A program made the position numbers and the translations under genes. A stretch of 64,000 nucleotides of DNA from Isoetes taiwanensis (taxonomy: Eukaryota > Streptophyta > Lycopodiopsida > Isoetales > Isoetaceae), in contig JAJEKV010000040.1 of the NCBI GenBank assembly GCA_021234155.1, forward strand, positions 13,736,353 to 13,800,352, given 5' to 3'. The notes beneath the pieces are model-generated. The model was not told the origin of the DNA, searched no databases, and saw nothing but the letters and a program-made list of their open reading frames with translations. Shown here in pieces: positions 22,267-31,644 of the stretch. Positions within the stretch are counted from its first letter, which is position 1; each line of letters begins with the position of its first letter.

Positions 22267-23743
22267 TGTGACGTTCCAGCACAGTATACGCCCAGGACGC
22301 ATACTGTACTGCCTCGTCACGCGTACACGCCACCCCGACTGACGTGTACGCCAACGTGTAGCTAGGTTAGTAGCCCTAGGGGGGCAACGCGCAAGGAGGT
22401 GCATTTATTAATGTGCACATTAAACAATGTGCACATTTACCTAGGTGCACATTTTCCCATATGGCCATTTCATGCCAAGTGGGCCACACCCATAGGTGCA
22501 ATTAATGTGCACATTTTCCAATGTACACATTCATTAATGTGCACACATTTCCATGTGGGCACATTTGGCCACCTAGCCCTTAAAGGCAAGTGGGCCCATT
22601 TCCAATTATCCCACATGCCAAAAGGGGATAATTGGAAACCCTAGCCAACCCCCTTGTCTATTTAGGGTGAGAAACCCTAACTTGCCCATTTTCGTTTCTA
22701 GGGCTTTAGAACTCTGTTTTGGCTGCCTCAACAGCCAAAACCGCCTCCCAGACTCTGCCTGGGAGAAGTGCACCATTAGTTTCCCTTGATTCGAGCATTT
22801 CAGCAGGATGGTCGAGCTCAGGTCAGGAGGTGCTACTCAAGGATCAGGTATTTGGCCAATTAGATAGTCTAAACCCTATTTCAGTCATAGAATCAGTAGG
22901 TTTAGCCTATTAAATTGCCCATAGCAGCCTTCTAGATCTCTAGATGCCAGCCTCTAACTAAAGAACCTAACTCTATGATGTAGATTAGATATAGTTCTTT
23001 AGTTCTTCTGTGATGTATGTGGATGATGTTTCTCTATGAACTCCTTGTATTGGGAAGGGGGGTAGAGACCTAAAGCTTGGTAGTAGATGCTCCTAGAGTA
23101 GCCTCTCTAGCACACTATAGATTCGGCCTGTGTCCAGTGGGTTCAGTCGAATAAGGGCAGTGGCCCTCTAGTCACCTTGAGTCAGCAGGTAGACCTCTGG
23201 AGGGAGTGATCCCTACCTGCCCCATCGGAACTGGGAGGATGAAACCAGGAGTAGCCCTTTTGGCTATGCATCCGGCGGGCTACAGTCGGGTCCCAACACT
23301 TTTCAACCTACTCTGCAAAGTGTGCACAGGAGGGGCGGATGGAGTGGACAACCCTATGCCATGTTCTTATACCAGCCAAATCCATTGCCATGAATTCTGT
23401 CTGCAATGATCTCTGGAGACCCAAGCCGTCAGTCACTCCCTTGAGTCTGAGCCTTGGGTAGAACTCCCCTTATGTATTGAGCTCACCTTGTTTATGCAGA
23501 TGTGATGGACCACCCTTCGGGGTGGCTATGTGCTTATGTTATATACTGACATGTATGTTTACGCTTCCGCAGCTAGGTAGACCCTGAGGGAGACGGGGTA
23601 AATGACCCCTTCACTCTTCCCACTGGAACCCGTCACGGTTGCAGTGCTATGTGGAGGGCCCTGTATCGGCATGGAGCTGGTATGGGGGATGAACTCCTGT
23701 TTGTATACGGTGAGTGCACCGTATACAAGTAGGGGACGTCACA
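22267..23743 (+). repeat. Element B: 5' LTR (1477 bp)
   Basis: It runs from TGTGACGTTCC to GGACGTCACA. U3 contains a cluster of TGTGCACA-centred palindromes (22409-22570). A 6-bp stem capped by TTCG lies at 23510-23525, and a 12-bp perfect stem with a 4-nt loop at 23701-23728, 15 bp before the LTR end. Compared with the 3' LTR it lacks about 185 bp at 23133 and differs strongly in the first 90 bp; elsewhere the two are nearly identical. Confidence 0.93.
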
Positions 23744-23744
23744 G

Positions 23745-23757
23745 TGGTATCAGAGCA
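23745..23757 (+). promoter_or_regulatory. Primer binding site (initiator tRNA-Met)
   Basis: TGGTATCAGAGCA begins one base after the 5' LTR and complements the 3' end of plant initiator tRNA-Met; minus-strand cDNA would start here. Confidence 0.93.
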
Positions 23758-23948
23758 ATGTTCTTGGTGACCAAGAGCAAAAGCACTGGCCATGTTCCCA
23801 GTAGTACTAACTTGATAGGATCCTTAAACCTCGAAAAGTGGGAAAATTTTTTCTCATTTTTGTGGTAGATGCTAAGCTAGTAACAGTTAAAATGAATAAA
23901 AACGTAAAAAGACTAAAATTGGTGAGCCAACATCCAAAAAGTAGGGTG

Positions 23949-24015
23949 GTCTCACACGTCGCGCCAGGACAGGAAATGAGATTCTCATTTTCGGGCTGGG
24001 CGCAACGTGTGAGAC
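23949..24015. promoter_or_regulatory. 67-nt near-palindrome, copy 1 (upstream of H3-like gene)
   Basis: Arms GTCTCACACGTCGCGCC and GGGCGCAACGTGTGAGAC enclose a second small inverted repeat, GAAATGAGATTCTCATTTTC. It is one of four copies, each exactly 67 nt, found only upstream of the two extra genes. Confidence 0.93.
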
Positions 24016-24149
24016 ATTCAGCTTAAACACACCAAAAAGTTGTAAATTACAGTAAAATAACTTGATAAATCTAAATTAGAGCTAAAAATCAGTAGAATTA
24101 GCATGTTATATGTTCCAAAAGTACAAAATTTAGTAGTGGGTCCCACCAT

Positions 24150-24216
24150 GTCTCACACGTCGCGCCAGGACAGGAAATGACTTTTTCATTTTCGGGTTGG
24201 GCGCAACGTGTGAGAC
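24150..24216. promoter_or_regulatory. 67-nt near-palindrome, copy 2
   Basis: Same outer arms as copy 1. The inner segment changes to AAATGACTTTTTCATTTTC, keeping the symmetry. It starts 201 bp after copy 1 starts and ends 75 bp before the TATA box. Confidence 0.93.
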
Positions 24217-24291
24217 CTTGCTTAATTAGGTGTTTTAGATGTTTTAGGCAACCCAAAAAGGTAGTTTAAAAGTTGACCTAAAATTGACCCC

Positions 24292-24300
24292 TATAAATAG
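24292..24300 (+). promoter_or_regulatory. TATA box of the H3-like gene
   Basis: TATAAATAG inside CCCCTATAAATAGACC, 110 bp upstream of the favoured ATG. The promoter lies inside the element, downstream of the LTR, so the gene appears to have its own transcript. Confidence 0.75.
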
Positions 24301-24402
24301 ACCTAGACCCCTCCCATTTCCACGTTCTTGCCTTAGAAAAATTGCTCGTGTCCGCCAAGGCGATCTTCCGGCGCTTAGCTCCGATCGACGAACCACCAAA
24401 TG

Positions 24403-25653
24403 ATGGCCCGCACCAAACAGACTGCAAGGAAGCCTAGCCGAAGCGGATCCTCCAGCGCCAGCGGCTCCGGCCTCTTTCAGAGAGTCCTTCGAGAACGCCT
24501 TCTCCATGAAGGCGAATCTTCTTCGAGCGAGAATGCAGGATCGGATCGGAGCGACCATACGGAGCTCATAGAAGACGACCGGCCGGACATCATGCACCAA
24601 ATCTTTGAGGAGATCGCAGAGGAGGAGGGAAGAAGCAGGGAGCAGCGGGAGCAGGCAGGCCAGTCAACAGCCCAGGAGCAACCCCAGGCGGAGACCCACC
24701 TACAGGAGGAACAAGGGAGAGAAGAGCAGCGGCAGCCGACTCTTAGCCCCGCAGAAGAAGCAGATCTTGCGCGCTTCATCAGCAAGTACGAGGCCAAAGA
24801 GCGCCGCTGGGAGCAAAGGACGAAGAGTCGGGAAGACGACCCGACCACTGCCAGCAAGCCGAAGAAGAGGAAGGCCAAAGCCATTAAGGCGGGCAAGAGG
24901 AAGGTCGTGAAGGTCGGCAAGCGAGGAACGGGGATCAACATCAACGAACCATCAGGCGAAGAGACCCCGCCCTCTACCGACGACTCGGACGAGGACTACG
25001 TGCCCGGCACGGAAGGAGCGAGCTCGTCAAAACCCCCGCCTGTAGAGAAGGAAGTGCCCCAACAGGTAGCACAGGAGCAGGAGGAGGCTGGACAGGTAGC
25101 TAAGCCCCCACCTTTCCCGACGTGGGATAGGGTTAAAGCCCCGCGACCACAACGGGAGGCATATGTGATAGACCCTGTCAAGGTCTATCAGAAGAGAATT
25201 AAGGAGCACAACACCTACATGGAGAAGTGGGAAGCATATAATGCCTACTTTCAGGAGCATCGGGTGAGGGCAGTCGAAGGTGGAGTACCCCCGAAGCAGA
25301 CTCTGAAGCCACCCCCACCAAAGCCCAAGCCTCCCAGAGCACCAGGAAAGAAGCGGGCCGGCAAGAAGAAGCTGGAGAACAGAGCCCTCAAGGAAATCCG
25401 GCACTTCCAGAGGAGCTACGGACTCTTGATCCCCCGGGCACCGTTTCAACGTTTGGTCCGCGAGGTCATGCAGGAGTATAATACAGACATGCGGGTGACA
25501 GATGAAATGTTGCTGTGCTTACAAGAGGCAGCAGAGGCAAAAATAGTGCAGCACTTTGAAGATTCGACGGCCTGCACGGTACACGTAAAGAGGGTCACCC
25601 TCATGAAGCAGGATATGCATCTTGCCAGTCACATCAAGGGGGAACGCCCTTGA
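24403..25653 (+). CDS. Retrotransposon-borne histone H3-like protein with long linker
   Basis: An open frame of 416 codons. The N-terminus is MARTKQTARK, identical to the first nine residues of mature histone H3, including K4 and K9; Pro replaces Ser10. The last 89 residues (about 25384-25650) align without gaps to the H3 fold from Ala47 to the C-terminus, about half identical by hand. PFQRLVRE, LQEAAEA, FED-C, H-KRVT-M-D and GER are kept, including Cys110, His113 and Asp123 of the H3-H3' interface. Loop 1 has normal H3 length, unlike CENP-A. Lys79 is Asn and Lys122 is Gln. Between lie about 315 residues: acidic/Gln-rich, a KPKKRKAK-type basic nuclear signal, and Pro-rich stretches. An ATG three bases upstream is in a poor context (C at -3), while this ATG has A at -3 and G at +4. 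Likely nuclear and chromatin-associated by inference. Confidence 0.88.
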   Translation: MARTKQTARKPSRSGSSSASGSGLFQRVLRERLLHEGESSSSENAGSDRSDHTELIEDDRPDIMHQIFEEIAEEEGRSREQREQAGQSTAQEQPQAETHLQEEQGREEQRQPTLSPAEEADLARFISKYEAKERRWEQRTKSREDDPTTASKPKKRKAKAIKAGKRKVVKVGKRGTGININEPSGEETPPSTDDSDEDYVPGTEGASSSKPPPVEKEVPQQVAQEQEEAGQVAKPPPFPTWDRVKAPRPQREAYVIDPVKVYQKRIKEHNTYMEKWEAYNAYFQEHRVRAVEGGVPPKQTLKPPPPKPKPPRAPGKKRAGKKKLENRALKEIRHFQRSYGLLIPRAPFQRLVREVMQEYNTDMRVTDEMLLCLQEAAEAKIVQHFEDSTACTVHVKRVTLMKQDMHLASHIKGERP

Positions 25654-25785
25654 AGATTTTGTAAATAACTAAAAATTTTGTTAATATAAAGAATTTTGGG
25701 TCTGATCTAGCTTAATTAAGTTAAGTTATAAAATTCTAGCTTTTGTTTTAGTCAAATTGGAGCTTTTGAGCAAAAAGGAGACGAT

Positions 25786-25852
25786 GTCTCACACGTCGCG
25801 CCAGGACAGAAAATGAGATTCTCATTTTCGGGCTGGGCGCAACGTGTGAGAC
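25786..25852. promoter_or_regulatory. 67-nt near-palindrome, copy 3 (upstream of second gene)
   Basis: Outer arms are identical to copies 1 and 2, with the inner GAAAATGAGATTCTCATTTTC symmetry. It lies 133 bp after the stop codon of the H3-like gene. Confidence 0.93.
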
Positions 25853-25983
25853 CATGCCCGAAAATGCCCAAAACAGCTCCAAATCGACCAAATAAGGGGT
25901 CAATTCTGCCTACTCGACGAGTTTAGTGGAATTACAGCCTTAGATTATTCCAATTGATTAAGTTTAGCCCAATTAGAACCCAT

Positions 25984-26050
25984 GTCTCACACGTCGCGCC
26001 AGGACAGGAAATGACTTTCTCAATTTCGGGCTGGGCGCAACGTGTGAGAC
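25984..26050. promoter_or_regulatory. 67-nt near-palindrome, copy 4
   Basis: Starts 198 bp after copy 3, almost the same spacing as copies 1-2. The inner segment is GAAATGACTTTCTCAATTTC. The copy 1/copy 3 and copy 2/copy 4 inner types correspond, so the whole two-palindrome promoter appears duplicated. Confidence 0.93.
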
Positions 26051-26229
26051 CTCGTACCATTTCTTCACCAAATGATCTCCAAGTTGTTGCAATAGGTTCA
26101 TTAGTTATTCTTAGCATGCTCAAACCCCAGAAGTAGTCTTCAAACTTGCAATTGCACCCTTTAATAGATTAGAATCACCTAATCTCAGTAAATTCTAGGT
26201 CATCCAAAAATTAGGGTTTTCCCCAATTC

Positions 26230-26237
26230 TATAAATA
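26230..26237 (+). promoter_or_regulatory. TATA box of the second extra gene
   Basis: TATAAATA inside TTCTATAAATAAGTCCCCC, about 120 bp before the ATG at 26352. The leader shares GGCGATCTTCC with the H3-like leader (about 24359 and 26288). Confidence 0.75.
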
Positions 26238-26351
26238 AGTCCCCCATTTCTCATTTAGCACCCTGCAAATTTGCTCTCCACTGCTTAGGCGATCTTCCAG
26301 CTCCTTGAGGCGCTTCTGCATCCGTCTGTTACCCCCTTCTTTGCTAGATCA

Positions 26352-27876
26352 ATGGCCACTGCTGACTTCGGGCGATGGTACATCGCCAGTGCCCATGCTG
26401 CCGAGGCGGATGTCAACGACATCTTCCAAGTCTTTGGGAAAGAAATTGATATCCAAGCTACGCTAAATGCAACCCCGGCATATAGGCAAGTGCTAGCAGA
26501 GTTTCAAGCTAGGGTAGGACCCTCCCTTATGCAGGTCCCCCCATTGCATAGGATATTTCGTTCCCCGGCCATCCCTTCAAGCAGCCTTGGGCGATGTCCC
26601 CAACATCGCCAAGTACCTAACCAACAAGGCGCAGAGACTGCCAGACTACATGGTCCTGACAGCCAACAGGACCAAGTATTTCTCTTACACCGCTGCCCTA
26701 GCTATCTTCTTATCCCACCGCGCCGAAAACCCAATGGGGGCAACCTCTATCCCTCCGATGGAGGTGGACCCCATAGCAGCCCAAGCAGAAGAGCAGATGC
26801 TTCTGCAGTACCAGCAGGAACAAGAAGCAAGAGAAGAAGAAGAGGAGTCGGACGACGAGGAATACACGGAGCTCGACTCGGATGAAGAACGGCGCCAAGC
26901 AGAGCAGGAGCTGATCAACTTCGAGCGGAGCCGGCAGAGCATCAGAGTTGCTCCCCCACTCGGGCTAGGCATCACAAGCCTAGCCCCTATCATCATCAAC
27001 GGAGAGGAGTTCCTACTCCTCAGCGACATCCAGAACATCCCCGAATGCAGGGAAAGGGAGCTCAGATTGGATGAACTGCTCCACCAGCTGCGGCAAACCG
27101 ACATGGACGACTTCATCGTCCAAGGAGTCTCAGACTTCCCGTTTCAAGTCAGAGAAGCCGACACCTACACAGGGGAAGCGACTTCCGACATCCAGGCATA
27201 TAGCAGCATAAGGCAAGTCATGGAGACCAGAGACCTGCCATCTGAAGAAGAGTTCCTCGCCATTCAGGAACGGTTGGGGATCAGAGGCAAGACCACTAGC
27301 ATCCTGATGCCGAGTCCCTCAACACCACCCCCGGCAAGAGGAGGAGGAATCGACCTCAGGAGAGTCGACGCCACAATTGAAGACTACCGGGAGCTCACCG
27401 AGATCGAGGTCGACGAATATGCAGGGCGGCATAGAGCGGGAGGCCAAACAAGCGGAGAAGCTTCGGCGACACACAACGACAGGTCACTCAGGTACTACTT
27501 GCCGCTGCTGATGGACGGGAGAGTAGCGGTGATACACCGCAAGTTCAGCCCCAGAGGTGAGGAAGGAGTGTTCATGCTGATTGCACTCTCAGGCTTCGGC
27601 AGGCATGCTCGAATAGCAGCAAATGTCGACTATGCTGTCCTAGTCAAGAGAGCAATGGCACTTGATCTCTTCGACTTCGCCATACCTCATCGACGGCAGG
27701 CGAGATTAGCGGTGGCCGCGGCCGTCACATCCGACCGCAGAGTGGAAGACTTGGCAAGAGCCCTGCAGGGCGGCTCGTCGGCAAGCGTCTTCAGGAACTT
27801 GGGTCATTCGGTAGGAACGGCCCAAGTTAGGAAGTTCCTTGAGGACAACCCGTCCTACCGGCGATTTCAAGACTAG
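26352..27876 (+). CDS. Second extra gene of element B: unrecognised acidic protein, one frameshift
   Basis: The first frame starts at the ATG at 26352 (MATADFGRWYIASAHAAEAD) and is coherent to about 26540. The second frame, offset by one base, is open through 26540 and runs to TAG at 27874, about 500 residues in all. The switch coincides with a six-C run at 26537-26542, so a one-base indel or a slippage site would connect them. Features are an acidic stretch (EEEEESDDEEYTELDSDEE, about 26835-26890), a possible helical segment, a PPPARGGG patch and a C-terminal region rich in Arg/Ala around AVLVKRAMALDLFDFAIPHR. I recognise no family. Its promoter copies that of the H3-like gene, so the two may be co-expressed. 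It could be a second chromatin or capsid accessory protein. Confidence 0.6.
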
Positions 27877-28046
27877 TTAGACTCTTGATCCCGGAGACTT
27901 TTTGTACTAAAATATGATATAATATAAATATGATTTCTGTTGCACTTTAAATGTTTTGTTGATGTATTTTTGCCCCACAACTATACCAACAAACATAAAC
28001 AATGCAAGAGAACAAGTAAAACTAACCATGTAGCCATGAATTATTT

Positions 28047-29400
28047 GTGTATGCAGTTAGAGGCCTAGGCTCAGGGGAACGACAACGCCAAGACCTTAGG
28101 GAAGAACAGACCCCGCCCAGACCACCCCCGGCAAGGAACTTATTCGAAGAAATGGAACCCATGACCCCAGAAGAGGAAATATCCCAGATGAGGACGGACC
28201 TTGAACAGATAAAGGCTCTGTTAGCCGCTCAAGCAGGAGCAGGTTCGGTGGGCAATGCTCAATTGCCACAAGCATCAGCTAGGAAAACGGGAAGGGACAA
28301 GAAGAGGAGCAAGAGAAGGAGATCCCCCAGCTCGGATTCCTCCGACTCAAGCTCAGACTCAGACACTGACTCCGAGGAAGAGGAAGAGCAGGCCCAGGAC
28401 CGAACAGATGGAAGGCAAAGGAACACTGAAGAGGGAAGGCAGAGAAACACCCCAGATGGACGACAAAGGGACACCAGGGCCTCTGACTACCAGAAGAAGG
28501 TAGATTCCGCACTGGGCAATGTATGGAAGGCCCGGAAACTGGAACAGTTCTCGGGGGAGAACAGGTCAGGATTAGAAGCAGAGGCATGGCTGGACGAGAT
28601 GAGTGAGTACGGCAATGCTTATGGCATGAAGGATAAAGACAAAGGAAGAGTGGCAACAGCCAACTTGAAAGGAGCCGCACAGATTTGGTGGAAGGGTTAT
28701 GCAAAGGCACATGGCTTGCGGGGATGCTTGTAAGTTCGTAAAGTTTGCTAAAGCCTTCAAAGCGCCATTACATCCCCGGGGAACATAAGTCTAGTATGAT
28801 GCAGCAGTTCTACAGGTTGCAGCAAGGCAACAAATCTGTCGTAAGTATACGAGAGGAATTCATGAGGTCTGAGGTCAGATGTGCCGAAATTGGGTGAGAA
28901 GCATGCAGTAGAAAGCTATATTGAGGGGCTGAATGAGGAGATCCTTAAGCTTGTGAGGGCAATAAACCCTAAGACAAGATTTAATCGAGTCCAAGGCTAT
29001 AAGCTTGCAAGGGGCGGGACCTCGAATAGCGGGCGGCGGCAAAGATTTCCGGTGACAAAGGCAAGGCGACGTGGAGCTATAGCCCCTAGAGCAGCAAATC
29101 CAGGTCCGGCTAGAGCCCCATATGGTGGCAAACTGTGGGAAACAAAGCAGGAGAAGAAAGCGGTGTGTCCTTCAAGGACAAGCGGGGAGGGGTCAAACTA
29201 CTCCAAAGGTAAGGCGATCCTTTTGCGGTGATGCCCAAGGAAAAGAACGAGGAGTGCATAGAAAAGCAGCTTTGCTTGGTGCTTCGGCCGAGGCCATAGC
29301 CCGAAGCGCCCCTTACGTCATGAGTCGCGGCTAAGCGGAATTGAGGGGTTGGGTTGGGACACTTTCTACGGCGGCGGCGGCGGCGAAGCCCGCGACTACA
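28047..29400 (+). pseudogene. Element B: gag, frameshifted
   Basis: The first 228 codons (28047-28733) have no ATG at the start; an ATGCAG acceptor-like site at about 28051-28056 and a first in-frame Met near 28151 leave the true start open. An Arg/Ser-Asp-rich patch (KKRSKRRRSPSSDSSD) is followed by a capsid core, LEQFSGENRSGLEAEAWLDE to GAAQIWWKGYA. After 28733 the frame breaks. Later fragments include NEEILKLVRAINPKT (28935) and the GSNYSK block (29195), matching element A. The zinc knuckle near 29270-29300 is degenerate. Gag would form the RNA-packaging particle; this copy could not without repair. Confidence 0.85.
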
Positions 29401-29469
29401 TTCGGGGTGAGTGTCATATCTTTGCGCAATAGATACAGAGCAAGCAGAGCCCGGTATAAAGTAATTTCC

Positions 29470-29880
29470 CACGGTAGGGGAAGGCCAAGGCCAAGTCCTT
29501 CATAGTCTTGATAGACTCGGGAAGTAGCCATAACTTTGCATCCCCGAGAATGGTTCAAATGTTGAAGTTGAAACCACTAAAGTCAAAGCCAAGGCCCGTT
29601 GTCTTAGCAAGTGGTGCGGTAAAAGGGGACGGGCAGGCAAGAGAATTAACCGACATCGACTTGCGAGGGATTAATATCCGGATGGGGGCGAGAAGTAATG
29701 GGCATTGGCAAATCACGACTTGATTATAGGAATGGAGTACCTTGGACCAGCGGGGGCCATTATCGATTAATGGAAAGCGGAAGGTGACCTTCCCAACACC
29801 CGACGGCAAGATTATTGAGATAACAGGTAAGGAAGTTATTCCCATCATGCAGTGTATGTCTTCTAAACGGCTGTTCAAGT
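29470..29880 (+). pseudogene. Element B: protease region
   Basis: SFIVLIDSGSSHNFASPRM gives the DSG active site near 29514, followed by LKLKPLKSKPRPVVLASGA, as in element A. The frame changes near 29725 and 29770, before the [12 protein letters not shown] linker. Cleavage of gag-pol is its expected role. Confidence 0.8.
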
Positions 29881-31356
29881 GCATCAAGAATGAGCAAGTG
29901 GCATACATTTTCAAGCTTGAGATTAGTGAGCCGGAATCGGAAGGAAGCAAAGAAGACAAGGTGCTCAGCAAGTTGCCGAAGCAAATAGCTAAGCTGATCA
30001 CGGAGTTCCATGATCTCTTTCCAGATGAGATCAAGCAGCTCCCTCCTTATAGGGGAGTCGAGTGCGAGATAGCACTCGAACCGGGAACAAAGCCAACAAG
30101 CAAGGCTCCATATAGAATGACAACGCAGGAGTTGTCGGAGCTAAAGAAGCAGTTGCAAGAGCTGCTTGACCTAGGTTTCATTAGACCTAGTGTTTCGCCA
30201 TTTGGAGCGCCCATTCTCTTCGTTAAGAAGAAGGATGGCAGTTTAAGAATGTGCATAGACTATAGGCAGTTGAATAAGCACACCATTAAGAACAAGTATG
30301 CGCTCCCCAGATCAGATGACTTGATGGATCAACTCCAAGGTGCAAAGGTCTTCTCCAAAATCGACTTAAGGTCAGGTTATCATCAGATCAGGATAAAGGA
30401 AGAAGATATCCATAAGACCGCCTTCAGAACGCGGTATGGGCATTATGAGTTCACGGTAATGCCTTTTGGCTTATCGAATGCCCCGCGGCGTTCATGAGGC
30501 TCATGAGCGACATCTTCGAGGAGTTTTTAGACACCTTTGTGATTGTTTTCTTTGATGACATTTTGGTGTATAGCAGATCCCTTGAAGAAACGCATTACAA
30601 CACTTGAGAAGAGTCTTTGGAGAAGTTGAGGAGGCACCGGTTATGCGCCAAGTTGTCGAAGTGCCACCGCCGCCTTGAAGGTGGAGTATCTCGGTCATGT
30701 GATCTCAGCGAGAAGGCATCTCGGACGGATCCTCGCAAAGATTGAAGCCGTCATTCGGTGGCGGCGCCGAAGAATGTGCATGAAGTTAGAAGTTTTCGGC
30801 CTAGTTGGTACTACTGGGAAGTTCGTGAAGAACTTTGCTAAGATAGCGGCCCGGATTAACAGATTTGACGAGGGCGGTGAGAAGGTGAAAGATTGGGCTG
30901 AGCACGGGCACAAGAAAGCCTAAGCGAGGGTTTGAATTGTTGAAGGAAGCTTTAACAACCGCCCGATCTTAACCTGCGGACCGGAGAAAGACAAGCTTGT
31001 AGCAGCCGGACGCAAAGTAAGATAGCTCTGAGGGCAAAGTGCTCATGCAAGAAGAGCGTGTAGTAGCGTATGATTCCAGGAAGATGAACGACGCCGAAAC
31101 GCGCTACCCAACGCACGATCAGGAATTGCTTGCGGTTGTCAGGGCATTAAGAATTTGGAGGCACTATCTTTTGGGAAGGAAGTTCCAATTGGATCTGAAC
31201 CATGAGCCTCCGGTATGTATTCCGCAACCACACCTCAACCCGAGGCGTAGAAGGTGGATGGAGTTCCTTGAAGAGTATGACTTTGATATAGTCTATAAGC
31301 CGGGGAAGCTCAGCGTGGTAGCGAGATGCGCTTTCAAGGCATCCCCTGACAACTAG
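29742..31356 (+). pseudogene. Element B: reverse transcriptase-RNase H, multiple frame breaks
   Basis: The first part (to 30490) is clean and closely follows element [57 protein letters not shown]. From 30490 to 31060 the frame shifts repeatedly; the catalytic [10 protein letters not shown] is still readable near 30555. RNase H resumes as RVVAYDSRKMND with [12 protein letters not shown] (31060-31160) and ends around 31330, where DALS becomes shifted. The indels cluster in CAG-like contexts relative to element A. Confidence 0.88.
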
Positions 31357-31636
31357 AGTGCATTGCAATGCAATTTCGACGCTCTCCAGCGACTTTGGTA
31401 AGAAGATTGAAGAGTCTTTGCCAACGGATGTGGATTTCAAGGAAGTATGGGCAAGCCTCTCGAGGGAGGCTAGAACAGATAAGGAGCGGGAAGCCTTTAA
31501 ACATTATAAGAAGTAAGGCAACTGTTATACCATAAGAACAAGTTGTGCGTGCCGAATCATCAGGTGTAAGGAAATTGATCCTCCATGACCGCTAACTTGA
31601 CCCAATAGGCGGCCATGCGGGATTCATGAAAACATA

Positions 31637-31644
31637 TTTCAAAG
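31637..31644. repeat. 8-bp target duplication of hAT-like MITE, left
   Basis: TTTCAAAG, repeated at 32358-32365. Confidence 0.88.

Noticed and set aside
24477-24944. 155-codon antisense frame under the H3-like gene
   Set aside because: Low-complexity Ser/Leu/Cys shadow of the GC-rich sense frame, with no domain.
24403-25653. Centromeric H3 (CENP-A/CenH3) gene
   Set aside because: Loop 1 has the canonical H3 length and the tail is that of replication-type H3, so a CenH3 label is not supported.
26685-27116. 143-codon antisense frame under the acidic protein
   Set aside because: Ser-rich mirror of Glu/Asp codons on the sense strand.
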